This document shows positions 53,959 to 63,660 of a stretch of 64,000 nucleotides of DNA, one piece after another (positions within the stretch are counted from its first letter, which is position 1; every line of letters begins with the position of its first letter). This stretch comes from Streptomyces cinerochromogenes (lineage in GTDB: Bacteria; Actinomycetota; Actinomycetes; Streptomycetales; Streptomycetaceae). Under the pieces are notes generated by a model, which saw only the letters and a program-made list of their open reading frames with translations, ran no database searches and was not told where the DNA came from. The position numbers and the translations under genes were made by a program. The stretch is taken from NCBI RefSeq assembly GCF_014648635.1, contig NZ_BMRM01000017.1:1-64000 (forward strand), in the 5' to 3' direction.

Positions 53959-54489
53959 CTACGCCTCCTCCGCTTCCTTCTTGTCCTTCGTGCCGGCCGT
54001 GCCGCCGGCGCTGTCCTTACGGTTGAACTCGACCTGCACGCGCGCCCTGGCGATCTCCGGGAAGCCCAGTCTGCGGGCGGTGGCCTTGCGGCCCTTCACC
54101 CCGGGCACCTCCACGTCGATGCCCTCGTCGTCGACCTCCAGGATCCGCGCGACCAGCTCGCCGCCCTCGGTGAGCTGGAACTTCACGAGCCGGTCGGTGG
54201 CGCGCACGAAGTGCCGGTGCTCGGTGAGGAGGCGCTCCGCGCCGGGGGTTCCGACCTCCAGGTCGTAGGCCGCGTCACCCATCGCGTTCGTCTCGTCCAG
54301 CTTCGCCGAGAGCGCGCGGCTCACATCGGCGATGGCATCCAGGTCGGCTCCGGTGTCGGAGTCCACGACGACGCGCAGCACCCGCTTGCGTCCGACGGAG
54401 TCCACGGCGATCTCTTCGAGATCCAGCCCATGGGAGGTGACGAGCGGTTCCAGCAGCTCTCGCAGCCTCTCGCTCTGGGTGGTGCTCAT
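53959..54489 (-). CDS. rimP: Ribosome maturation factor RimP
   Basis: 176 aa from ATG at 54489. First gene of the rimP-nusA-ylxR-infB-DUF503-rbfA-truB operon. Signatures: LEPLVTSHGLDLEEIAVDS, LRVVVDSDTGADLDAIADVSRALSAKLDE, YDLEVGTPGAERLLTEHRHF, KRKDSAGG tail with Lys/Glu run. The frame upstream to 55683 is a shadow of the opposite-strand lipoprotein/DUF4439 genes. Confidence 0.96.
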   Translation of the reverse strand: MSTTQSERLRELLEPLVTSHGLDLEEIAVDSVGRKRVLRVVVDSDTGADLDAIADVSRALSAKLDETNAMGDAAYDLEVGTPGAERLLTEHRHFVRATDRLVKFQLTEGGELVARILEVDDEGIDVEVPGVKGRKATARRLGFPEIARARVQVEFNRKDSAGGTAGTKDKKEAEEA

Positions 54490-54707
54490 CCGGGTGACTC
54501 CTCGGCCGCGTGTGCTGTTGTGGGATGGGTCGCGTGTCTGGTCAAAGGGTACTGCCTCCGGAGGTGGGCGGTTCGCAGGAGAGCCCCGCGCCCCGGGGGC
54601 GGCTCCACTGAGCCGGTGACATGAGGCGAGCGGATGCGCGGGTACCGTGATCAGCGGCGGGTGGCGTTCCCGCCTGTGTGTTCGTACGAGCCCCGAGGAC
54701 GTCAGCC

Positions 54708-55208
54708 GTGCCGTACCCCCCACCCCCGCGCCTGCCCTCGGGGCCGCGCAGAAGATCCCTGCTCGCCTCGGCCGCCGGAGTCGCCCTGCTGGCGGGCTGT
54801 TCGGACGGGGCGGGGTCCGGCGACGACGGGCCGTCGGCCACCGAGCGGGCACGCGCGCGTGCCGCGCGGGACAGCCGGGGGCTGCTGGAGCGCTACGACG
54901 CCGTGCTCGCCGCGCATCCCGGGCTGGCGGGGCGGCTGCGCCCGCTGCGGGAGCAGGTCGCGGCGCACGCGGCGGCGTTCGAGGACGGCACGACGACGCC
55001 CACGCCGGCGAGGTCCTCGGCCGCACCGGCTCCCGTGCCGGCCGGTGAGAAGGACGCCGTGGCGGGGCTGGCCGCCGCCGAGCGCGCGCTGGCCGACCGG
55101 CGCGCGGAGGAGCTTCTGGAGGTGCCGGGCGAGCTGGCGCGGCTGCTGGCGTCGGTCGCGGCGGCCGGGGCCGCGCACGCGTACCTGCTGACGGAGGGAG
55201 CCAGGTGA
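54708..55208 (+). CDS. Small Tat-type lipoprotein
   Basis: 166 aa from GTG at 54708 (GAGGA 8 nt upstream; a start at 54678 is possible). PRRRSLLASAAGVALLAGC is a twin-arginine-like signal with lipobox (LLAGC). Remainder is Ala/Arg/Asp-rich helical sequence (RARARAARDSRGLLERYDAVLAAHPGLAGRLRPLREQV...) without known domain. GTGA overlap with the DUF4439 gene. Divergent from rimP. Confidence 0.82.
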   Translation: MPYPPPPRLPSGPRRRSLLASAAGVALLAGCSDGAGSGDDGPSATERARARAARDSRGLLERYDAVLAAHPGLAGRLRPLREQVAAHAAAFEDGTTTPTPARSSAAPAPVPAGEKDAVAGLAAAERALADRRAEELLEVPGELARLLASVAAAGAAHAYLLTEGAR

Positions 55209-55717
55209 GCGAGGGCACGGAGCAGGCGGCGAAGGCCGAGCTGGCCGCGCTGCAGGCGGCGCTGGCCGCGGAGCACGCGGCGGTGTACGGGTACGGCGTC
55301 GTCGGCGGCCGGATCGGCGAGCGGCGCCGGGCCGAGGCGCGGACGGCGTACGACGCCCACCGGGCGCGCCGGGACACGCTGGTGCGTGCCGTGCGGGACC
55401 TGGGCGGCACCCCGGTCGCCGCGAGCGCCGGGTACGCGCTGCCGTTCCCGGTGCAGGACGGCGCGGCGGCGGTGCGGCTGGCCGCGCGGCTGGAGGAGCG
55501 GGTGGCCGGGGTGTACTCGGACCTGGTGCGGGCGGCGAGCGGCGCGCGCCGGGAGGACGCGGCCGGGGCGCTGCGGGAGGCCGCGGTGCGGGCGGTGCGC
55601 TGGAGCGGGGGGAGCGTAGCCTTCCCTGGGCTCGCCGAGCGGTCCGGCGACCGGGCGGACGAGCAGGCGGGCGCGGCCGGCACGACCCCGTCGGCCTCGG
55701 CACCGGCGACGCGTTAG
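55205..55717 (+). CDS. DUF4439 ferritin-like protein
   Basis: 170 aa, GTG start overlapping the lipoprotein stop. Helical bundle with AALQAALAAEHAAVYGYGVVGGRI, typical of DUF4439 (ferritin-like) proteins, which follow a lipoprotein at this place in Streptomyces. Metal ligands cannot be confirmed by eye. Ends in a Thr/Ala/Ser tail. Confidence 0.85.
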   Translation: MSEGTEQAAKAELAALQAALAAEHAAVYGYGVVGGRIGERRRAEARTAYDAHRARRDTLVRAVRDLGGTPVAASAGYALPFPVQDGAAAVRLAARLEERVAGVYSDLVRAASGARREDAAGALREAAVRAVRWSGGSVAFPGLAERSGDRADEQAGAAGTTPSASAPATR

Positions 55718-55724
55718 CCATGGT

Positions 55725-55835
55725 TGGCCGCGGGTCCCGCTTGACCGCGGGTCCCGCTCGGCCGCAGGTCCCGCTCGGCCGCAGGTCCCGCTCGGCCGCA
55801 GGTCCCGCTCGGCCGCAGGTCCCGCTCGGCTGCGG
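55725..55835. repeat. 17-bp tandem repeat array
   Basis: Six full copies and one partial of cggccgcaggtcccgct (first copies diverge: tggccgcgggtcccgct, tgaccgcgggtcccgct). It starts 8 bp after the DUF4439 stop. Continuing, 55836-56113 (278 bp) contains a 26-bp direct repeat (55896-55921 and 55922-55947) of ggc-agc-gggcgagcacgg type. No gene seen in 55718-56113 (396 bp). Confidence 0.85.
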
Positions 55836-56113
55836 GGAGGGCGGCCCGGTCCGGCGCCGGTACGGCGGCCGCCGGGCGGCCCGCACGGCAGGGACGGCGA
55901 GCAGGCGAGCACGGCGAGAACGGCAAGCGGGCGAGCACGGCAACGACGGCGGGCAGGCGCTGGCGGCAAGGACGGCGGCAGCGGCCGCTGACGGCGGGGC
56001 CGCAGGAAGGCACCGGGCAGGACAGGACCCGCGAGAGGCTGACGACAGGCCCGGACGGGGAACCCGGGGCGGGCAGGCCCGGCAGCAGGCGACAGGAAGG
56101 GAACGACTCGCGC

Positions 56114-57013
56114 ATGGCTTTCGAAGCGCCGCGGCGCCTGGAGCGGGCGCTCGGTGAGACGGCACCGGCCGGGGACGACTGGCTGGCGCGGCTGCCCGCG
56201 ATGGCCGAGGAAGCCGTCGCCCGGCGCGAGTTGACCGTCGAGCGGGTGCAGGTGCCCGGCGGGCGCAGCAGCCTGGTGGTGCTGGTACGGCGGGCGGACG
56301 GCACCCCGGCCGTGCTGAAGCTCGCGCCGCCCCGGGCCCGCCCGGAGAGCGAGCGCGCGGCGCTGGCGCACTGGGGCGGGCTGGGCGCCGTACAGCTGCT
56401 GGAGGGCGCGGCGGAGGACGGGGCGCTGCTGCTGGAGCGGCTGCACCCGGATGTGTCGGTGCGGTCGCTGCCGGAGGCCAGGGCCCTGCTGGAGGCGGCG
56501 GGGACGCTGCGCCGGCTGTGGGTGACGCCGCCTGCCGGGCACGCCTTCGAGACGGTCGCCGAGCGCACCGGGCGGCAGGCGGCGGCGATGCGCGCGAGCG
56601 CCGAGGCCGACCCCGAGGCGGCGCCCCTGGTGGACGCGGCGCTCGCCGCCCGCGAGGAACTGCTGGCCGCACCGCCCGAGCAGCTGCTGCTGCACGGCAC
56701 GTTCCGGCAGAGCAAGGTGCTCGCCGGGGAGCGGATGCCCTGGCTCGCGGTCGGCCCGGACCCGGTCGTCGGCGAGAGCGCCTTCGACCTGGCCCGGCTG
56801 GTCCGGGACCGGGTGGAGGACCTGATCGCGACCTCGTCCGGCCCGTCCACCACCCGGCGCCGCATCAAGCGGCTCGCGGAGTCCCTGGAGGTCGACCAGG
56901 AGCGGCTGCGCGGCTGGACGCTGTTCCGGGCGGTGGAGTCGGGGGTGCGGGCCCGGCGGGTCGGCCGGGAGAAGGACGCGGAGCTGCTGCTGGAGTTCGC
57001 GGCCTGGCTGTAG
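56114..57013 (+). CDS. APH-like protein with degenerate kinase site
   Basis: 299 aa. Overall it reads as an aminoglycoside/hydroxyurea phosphotransferase (APH6-type): PAVLKLAPPRA with Lys 69, LLLERLHPDVSVRS, LLLHGTFRQSKVL, VGPDPVVGESAFDLARLVRDR. But the catalytic HGDxxxxN becomes HGTFRQSK (Asp to Thr 196, Asn to Lys 201) and the metal-binding Asp of IDP becomes Gly 214 (VGPDP). So it is likely catalytically dead or acts differently. GGAAGGGA about 11 nt upstream. Repeat arrays lie on both sides. Confidence 0.8.
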   Translation: MAFEAPRRLERALGETAPAGDDWLARLPAMAEEAVARRELTVERVQVPGGRSSLVVLVRRADGTPAVLKLAPPRARPESERAALAHWGGLGAVQLLEGAAEDGALLLERLHPDVSVRSLPEARALLEAAGTLRRLWVTPPAGHAFETVAERTGRQAAAMRASAEADPEAAPLVDAALAAREELLAAPPEQLLLHGTFRQSKVLAGERMPWLAVGPDPVVGESAFDLARLVRDRVEDLIATSSGPSTTRRRIKRLAESLEVDQERLRGWTLFRAVESGVRARRVGREKDAELLLEFAAWL

Positions 57014-57189
57014 GCACGAGCAGGCGTACTCGGCCGGCTGGGTAGGGCGCCCGTGCCGGACGGGGAGCGCGGCCGGAGGGACTCGGCCGCTGAACGGATC
57101 GGGACGCGGAGCGCTGCCGACGGTGCCGGCGCCGACCGGAGCACCCCTCCTGCACGGTCTCCCGCGAGGACTGGCAGGACGGCCGGACA

Positions 57190-57598
57190 TCACCGCCCCG
57201 CCCACGGGTGAGCGGCGGCACGCCAGGACATGAGCGCCCCGCCCGCGAGTGAGCGACGGCACGCCAGGACGTGCCCGCCCCACCCGAGGACGAGCGGCAG
57301 CACGCCGGCACATGACCGCCCCACCCGAGGACGAGCGGCAGCACGCCGGCACATGACCGCCCCACCCGGGGACGAGCGGCAGCACGCCGGCACATGACCG
57401 CCCCACCCGGGGACGAGCGGCAGCACGCCAGGACGTGCCCGCCTCACCCGGGGCGGGCAGCAGCACGCCAGGACGTGCCCGCCTCACCCGGGGCGGGCAG
57501 CAGCACGCCAGGACGTGCCCGCCTCACCCGGGGCGGGCAGCAGCACGCCGGCACATGAGCGCCCCGCCCGGGGGGGGTGAGCGGCGGCGTGGCGGGGT
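57190..57598. repeat. 41/40-bp minisatellite
   Basis: The gap 57014-57627 (614 bp) has no gene. Nine full units and one partial repeat with periods of 41 bp (six times) then 40 bp (three times, with a one-base loss). Core words: agcggcagcacgcc, gacatgaccgccccacccg, gacgagcgg. Between convergent genes. Before it (57014-57189) there is only unstructured GC-rich sequence. Confidence 0.9.
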
Positions 57599-57627
57599 GT
57601 GGCCGCCGCTCTCCGGCTTGCCCGGTG

Positions 57628-59331
57628 TCAGGCGGTCAGACGGGCGATCGCGTCCTCGACCGTCAGTTCCTCGCGCTCGCCGGTCTTGCGGTCCTTCAGT
57701 TCCAGGACGCCCTCGCCGGCGCGGCGGCCGGCCACCAGGATCTGCGGGACGCCGATCAGCTCGGCGTCGGTGAACTTCACGCCCGGGGAGACGCCGGCCC
57801 GGTCGTCCACCAGGACGCGGACGCCCGCGGCGGCGAGCTTCTCGGCGACGTCCAGCGCCAGCTCGGTCTGGAGCGCCTTGCCGGCGGCCACCACGTGCAC
57901 GTCGGCCGGGGCGACCTCCTTGGGCCAGACCAGGCCGTGCTCGTCGGCGGTCTGCTCGGCGAGCGCGGCGACGGCACGGGAGACGCCGATGCCGTAGGAG
58001 CCCATGGTGACGCGGACCGGCTTGCCGTTCTGGCCGAGGACGTCCAGCTTGAGGGCGTCGGCGTACTTGCGGCCCAGCTGGAAGATGTGGCCGATCTCGA
58101 TGGCGCGGTCCAGCTTCAGGCCGGTGCCGCACTTCGGGCAGGGGTCGCCCTCCTGGACCACCACGACGTCGACGTAGGCGTCGACCTCGAAGTCACGGCC
58201 GGCGACGACGTTCTTCGCGTGCGTGTGCTCCTTGTTGGCTCCGGTGATCCAGGCGGTGCCGGGGGCCACGCGCGGGTCGGCGATGTACGTGACCTTCTCG
58301 CCGAGGCCCTGCGGGCCGACGTAGCCGCGGACCAGGTCGGGGCGGCCGGCGAAGTCCGCCTCGGTGACCATCTCGACGGCGGCCGGCGCGAAGTGCGCCT
58401 CGACCTTGTCCAGGTCCACCTCGCGGTCACCGGGCACGCCCACGGCGACGATCTCGCCGTCGACCTTGACCAGCAGGTTCTTCAGCGTGGCGGAGGCCGG
58501 GACGCCGAGCGCCTCGGCGAGCGTCTCGATGGTCGGGGTGTCCGGGGTGGGGATCTCCTCCAGCGCCGGCAGGGCCGAGCCGTCGGCCGGCTTCAGCTCG
58601 TAGGTGACCGCCTCCGTGTTCGCGGCGAAGTCGCAGTGGGGGCAGTCCACGAAGGTGTCCTCGCCGGCCTCGGCGGGGGCCAGGAACTCCTCGGACTTGG
58701 AGCCGCCCATGGCGCCGGCGGTGGCGGCGACGATGCGGTAGTCGAGGCCGAGGCGTGCGAAGACGCGCTGGTAGGCCTCGCGGTGCAGGGCGTAGGAGGT
58801 GCCGAGGCCCTCGTCGTCCAGGTCGAAGGAGTACGAGTCCTTCATCAGGAACTCGCGGCCGCGCAGGATGCCGGCGCGGGGGCGGGCCTCGTCGCGGAAC
58901 TTGGTCTGGATCTGGTAGAGGATCACCGGCATGTCCTTGTAGGACGTGCACTGGTCCTTGACCAGGAGGGTGAAGATCTCCTCGTGGGTGGGGCCGAGGA
59001 GGTAGTCGCCGCCCTTGCGGTCCTTGAGCCGGAACAGCTCCTGACCGTACTCGTCCCAGCGGCCGGTGGCCTCGTAGGGCTCGCGCGGCAGCAGGGCGGG
59101 CAGCGAGACCTCCTGGGCGCCGATGGCGTCCATCTCCTCGCGCACGATGCGCTCGACGTTGGCGAGGACCTTCTTGCCGAGGGGCAGCCAGCTCCAGATG
59201 CCGGCGGCCGTGCGGCGGACGTAGCCGGCGCGGACGAGGAGCTTGTGGCTGAGGACCTCGGCGTCCGCCGGGTCGTCGCGCAGCGTCTTCGCCATCAACT
59301 GGGACATGCGCTGGACCGGTGCGTTGGCCAT
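57628..59331 (-). CDS. proS: Prolyl-tRNA synthetase
   Basis: 567 aa from ATG at 59331. Class II aaRS, bacterial type: motif 1 (PLGKKVLANVERIVREEMDAIGAQE), LGPTHEE (motif-2 loop region), FRDEARPRAGILRGREFLMKDSYSF, an inserted YbaK-like editing domain (about 225-400, including CPHCDF), GSYGIGVSRAVAALAEQ, and the C-terminal anticodon-binding domain. ATG start leaves a short N-terminus. Confidence 0.97.
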   Translation of the reverse strand: MANAPVQRMSQLMAKTLRDDPADAEVLSHKLLVRAGYVRRTAAGIWSWLPLGKKVLANVERIVREEMDAIGAQEVSLPALLPREPYEATGRWDEYGQELFRLKDRKGGDYLLGPTHEEIFTLLVKDQCTSYKDMPVILYQIQTKFRDEARPRAGILRGREFLMKDSYSFDLDDEGLGTSYALHREAYQRVFARLGLDYRIVAATAGAMGGSKSEEFLAPAEAGEDTFVDCPHCDFAANTEAVTYELKPADGSALPALEEIPTPDTPTIETLAEALGVPASATLKNLLVKVDGEIVAVGVPGDREVDLDKVEAHFAPAAVEMVTEADFAGRPDLVRGYVGPQGLGEKVTYIADPRVAPGTAWITGANKEHTHAKNVVAGRDFEVDAYVDVVVVQEGDPCPKCGTGLKLDRAIEIGHIFQLGRKYADALKLDVLGQNGKPVRVTMGSYGIGVSRAVAALAEQTADEHGLVWPKEVAPADVHVVAAGKALQTELALDVAEKLAAAGVRVLVDDRAGVSPGVKFTDAELIGVPQILVAGRRAGEGVLELKDRKTGEREELTVEDAIARLTA

Positions 59332-59405
59332 GGTTCTCGTACTCCTGCCGGGTAAGGGTGATGGCACAGGAGGTTAGCCGGGCTGCCCGCGCCGGTGGAA
59401 ATCGG

Positions 59406-59936
59406 TTAACGCCTGCGCAGCGGCAGAGGGGCGCCCATCACGGCGTACGGCCGTGCTGCGCTCGGGAAGTGGACCTGGCGGGCGAGGTCGACGTAGCCGA
59501 GGGAGTGGTAGAGGCCGCGGGCGGGGCTGTCGGTGTCGATCGCGGAGAGGATCGAGCGGGGTTCGGCGGCGGTGTCGGTGATGGTGGTGATCAGGCGCCG
59601 GCCGATGCCGCGGTTCTGGTGGCCGGGGTGGACGTGCAGTTCGGTGATGACGAAGGAGTCGTCCAGCCAGAAGTCGTTGCCGGCCGCGCGCAGGTAGGGC
59701 TCCACGACGGTGGACCACCAGTGGGTGCGGCTGTTGGGCATGCCGTAGACGAAGCCGACCAGCCGGCCGCCGCTGGTGGCGCCGAGGGCCCGCGCGCCGT
59801 TGTACTGCATGTGGCGCTGGACGATCTGGCGGCGTACGGCGACTTCGTCGGGTCCGAGTCCGAAGGCGACGGCCTGGACGGCCAGGGCCTCGTCGACGTG
59901 GGCTGCGAGGTCCAGGGGGCCGATCACGACGTCCAT
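59406..59936 (-). CDS. GNAT acetyltransferase
   Basis: 176 aa from ATG at 59936. Acetyl-CoA fold: VITELHVHPGHQNRGIGRRLITTI (motif A, QNRGIG) and GLYHSLGYVDLARQVHFP. Substrate unknown; 20 bp after the next GNAT gene on the same strand, so probably one unit. Confidence 0.9.
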   Translation of the reverse strand: MDVVIGPLDLAAHVDEALAVQAVAFGLGPDEVAVRRQIVQRHMQYNGARALGATSGGRLVGFVYGMPNSRTHWWSTVVEPYLRAAGNDFWLDDSFVITELHVHPGHQNRGIGRRLITTITDTAAEPRSILSAIDTDSPARGLYHSLGYVDLARQVHFPSAARPYAVMGAPLPLRRR

Positions 59937-59956
59937 GCGGGGAGCGTACAGGGCGG

Positions 59957-60805
59957 TCAGAACAGGACGCTCATGAAGGCTCCCACCTCGTGGAAGCCGA
60001 CCCTGCGGTACGTCCTGCGCGCCGCCGTGTTGAAGTCGTTCACGTACAGGCTGACCACGGGCGCGACGTCCGCGAGGGCGTAGCGCAGTACGGCCGCCAT
60101 GCCGGGGGCCGCGAGGCCCCTGCCCCGGTACTCGGGGGCCACCCACACGCCCTGGATCTGGCAGGCGTGGGGGGTCGCGGCGCCGATCTCCGCCTTGAAG
60201 ACGACCCGGCCCTGGTCGTCGACGCGGGCGAAGGAGCGGCCGGAGCCGACGAGCTCGGCGATCCGGGCCTGGTAGAGCAGGCCGCCGTCGCCGGCCAGCG
60301 GGGAGACGCCGACCTCCTCGGTGAACATCGCCACACAGGCCGGCATGATCGTCTCCATCTCGTCCTTGCGGACGCGGCGGACGTACGGGTCCGGGGCGAT
60401 GTCGGCCGGCATGCGGTCGGTGACCATGAGCGGCTGGTGGGCGCGGACCTCGCGGGCCGGGCCCCAGTGCGGCTCGAGCAGCCGCCACAGCTGGGCGGTG
60501 GGTTCGGCCGGGCCGACGATGGAGGAGCAGCGGCGTCCGGCCCGGCGGGCGCGGTCGGCGAAGGCGCGGACCGCGCGGGGGGTGGCGCAGATGGGGACGA
60601 GGTTGGCGCCCGCGTAGCACAGGGACGTGAGCATGCCGTCCTCGTACCAGCCCCACATCTCGCCGCCGAGCCGCCACGGGTCCAGGCCCGCGACCTGCAC
60701 CCGGGACGTCACGAAGGCGTTGGCGACCGGATCGCGGTCGAGAACGGCGAGCGCGGCGTCCAGGTCGCTCGGTTCGAGCACCCGTGAGGTGGTCTGGGTC
60801 AACAC
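59957..60805 (-). CDS. DUF4081 / GNAT acetyltransferase
   Basis: 282 aa from GTG at 60805 (GAGG 9 nt upstream). DUF4081-type N-terminal half (VLEPSDLDAALAVLDRDPVANAFVTSRVQVAGLDP), then GNAT domain with IQGVWVAPEYRGRGLAAPGMAAVLRYAL and YVNDFNTAARRTYRRVGF. This pair of domains is conserved next to ispG in Streptomyces. Substrate not predicted. Confidence 0.92.
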   Translation of the reverse strand: MLTQTTSRVLEPSDLDAALAVLDRDPVANAFVTSRVQVAGLDPWRLGGEMWGWYEDGMLTSLCYAGANLVPICATPRAVRAFADRARRAGRRCSSIVGPAEPTAQLWRLLEPHWGPAREVRAHQPLMVTDRMPADIAPDPYVRRVRKDEMETIMPACVAMFTEEVGVSPLAGDGGLLYQARIAELVGSGRSFARVDDQGRVVFKAEIGAATPHACQIQGVWVAPEYRGRGLAAPGMAAVLRYALADVAPVVSLYVNDFNTAARRTYRRVGFHEVGAFMSVLF

Positions 60806-60986
60806 GTGGCGGGGCCTCACGACGGGGGTTCTGCTGGTCCCCGCACTATAGCCGCGCCGCCTCGCCGGGCGCCCTCCAGCTCGAGGGGCTCCGGTTCCCG
60901 GGCGGCTGCGGGTGGGAGGCGGCTCGGCTGCGAATGGGAGGCGGCTGGTCGCGCCCGCGCGGCGGAGCCGTGCGTCGGATACGGCC

Positions 60987-61008
60987 CCGCGCCCCTTCCG
61001 GGGCGCGG
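60987..61008 (-). terminator. Hairpins downstream of ispG
   Basis: ccgcgcccc-ttcc-ggggcgcgg (60987-61008), followed by cctccgg-cg-ccggagg (61011-61026), 20-40 bp beyond the ispG stop. The 223-bp gap also has a direct repeat ggctgcg..tgggaggcggct (60901-60950). Confidence 0.7.
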
Positions 61009-61028
61009 CTCCTCCGGCGCCGGAGGGG

Positions 61029-62186
<1,158 letters not shown>

Positions 62187-62307
62187 CTGCTGTGCAACCC
62201 CAAGTCGTGGATCAAGGTCCGGTCCCGTGAACGGCGGGCTCCAGGCTTCGAGATTACGGCACGGGGCCGGGCGTCAGCACATCCCTCCCGCAAACACACC
62301 CGATGGG

Positions 62308-62341
62308 ACGCGGCCCGGAACCAGGGGGTTCCGGGCCGCGT
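62308..62341 (-). terminator. Terminator between rseP-type gene and ispG
   Basis: acgcggcccggaacc pairs perfectly with ggttccgggccgcgt (15 bp, 4-nt loop aggg), 15 bp past the rseP-type stop. Confidence 0.88.
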
Positions 62342-62355
62342 TGAACGCCGGGTTG

Positions 62356-63660
62356 CTAGGAGATTTTCACCGGGTTGACCACGTCGGCGATCAGCACCAG
62401 GACGGTGAAGCAGACGAAGATCCCGGCCACCACGTACGCCACCGGCATCAGCTTGGCGACGTCGAACGGGCCGGGGTCGGGCCGGCGCAGCACCCGGGCC
62501 ACGTTCCGCCGGAGCGACTCCCACAGGGCGCCCGCGATGTGCCCGCCGTCGAGCGGGAGCAGCGGGAGCATGTTGAACAGGAACAGGGAGAGGTTGAACC
62601 CGGCGACCACGAACACGGCCATGGCCAGCTGCTGCGAGGCCGGGATGTCCAGCGTGGCGATCTCGCCGGTGACCCGGGCCGCGCCGACGATGCCCATCGG
62701 GGAGTCCGGTTCGCGCGGTCCGTCGCCGAAGGCGGCGTCCCACAGGGCGGGGATCTTGCCGGGCAGGTCCACGAGGGAGTCGACGGCGTCGCCGACCCGG
62801 TCGGTCATCCAGGTCACGGACTGGCCGAAGTCCTGTTTGACGACGCCGCGGGCCGGGCTGAAGCCGAGGAACCCGGCCTTGACGTACTCGCCCTGGACGT
62901 AGGCGCCGCTGGAGTCCTTCTTGGCGACCTGGTTGGTGGCGATCTTCGCGTGCAGGGTCACCTGCCGGCCGTGGCGGTCGACCACGATCGGCACGTCCTT
63001 GCCGGCGTGTCCGCGGATCAGGTCCGACAGGGCGTTCCAGTTCTCGGTGGGCACGCCGTCGAAGGAGACGATCCGGTCGCCCGCCTTCATGCCGGCGTCC
63101 GCGGCCGGGGAGGCCGGGTCGGACTTCCTGCAGCTGTCGCGGTGCTGGCTCTGCGCGATGACGCAGGGCGAGACGGACTCGACGGTGGTGGTCTCCTGCT
63201 GGATGCCGAAGCCCATCAGCACGGTGAGGAAGAGGCCGACCGCGAGCACCAGGTTCATGAAGGGGCCCGCGAACATGACGATGACCCGCTTCCACGGCTT
63301 GCGCGTGTAGAACATGCGCGTCTCGTCACCCGGCTGGAGTTCCTCGAAGGCCGCCGAGCGGGCGTCCTCGATCATGCCGCGCCACGGGGAGGTGGAGCGG
63401 GCGGTGATCCGGCCGGAGTCGTCGGGCGGGAACATCCCGATCATGCGGATGTAGCCGCCGAGCGGGATCGCCTTGATGCCGTACTCGGTCTCGCCCTTCT
63501 TCCGCGACCAGATGGTCGGGCCGAAGCCGACCATGTACTGCGGGACGCGGATGCCGAAGAGCTTGGCCGTGGACAGGTGCCCCAGCTCGTGCCACGCGAT
63601 CGAGACGAGCAGGCCCACCGCGAAGACCACTATGCCGAGGATGAACATCAAGGTCGTCAT
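62356..63660 (-). CDS. rseP: Site-2 membrane metalloprotease (RseP/RIP family)
   Basis: 434 aa, ATG at 63660. Zinc motif HELGH (His 24, Glu 25, His 28) in the first helix, FGIRVPQYMVGFGP, PDZ domain in the outside part (MKAGDRIVSFDGVP), third helix NMLPLLPLDGGHIAG with the third ligand Asp, total four helices. Cleaves membrane proteins such as anti-sigma factors; target unknown here. ATGA overlap with dxr stop. Confidence 0.95.
   Translation of the reverse strand: MTTLMFILGIVVFAVGLLVSIAWHELGHLSTAKLFGIRVPQYMVGFGPTIWSRKKGETEYGIKAIPLGGYIRMIGMFPPDDSGRITARSTSPWRGMIEDARSAAFEELQPGDETRMFYTRKPWKRVIVMFAGPFMNLVLAVGLFLTVLMGFGIQQETTTVESVSPCVIAQSQHRDSCRKSDPASPAADAGMKAGDRIVSFDGVPTENWNALSDLIRGHAGKDVPIVVDRHGRQVTLHAKIATNQVAKKDSSGAYVQGEYVKAGFLGFSPARGVVKQDFGQSVTWMTDRVGDAVDSLVDLPGKIPALWDAAFGDGPREPDSPMGIVGAARVTGEIATLDIPASQQLAMAVFVVAGFNLSLFLFNMLPLLPLDGGHIAGALWESLRRNVARVLRRPDPGPFDVAKLMPVAYVVAGIFVCFTVLVLIADVVNPVKIS

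Noticed and set aside
54893..57487. 864-aa minus-strand open frame across the repeat arrays
   Set aside because: Crosses two real plus-strand genes and the 41-bp array; repeated GWGGHVPACCRSS is a translation of the minisatellite.
57190..57598. CRISPR array
   Set aside because: Units abut directly with no unique spacers; periods are constant 41/40 bp; no cas genes.
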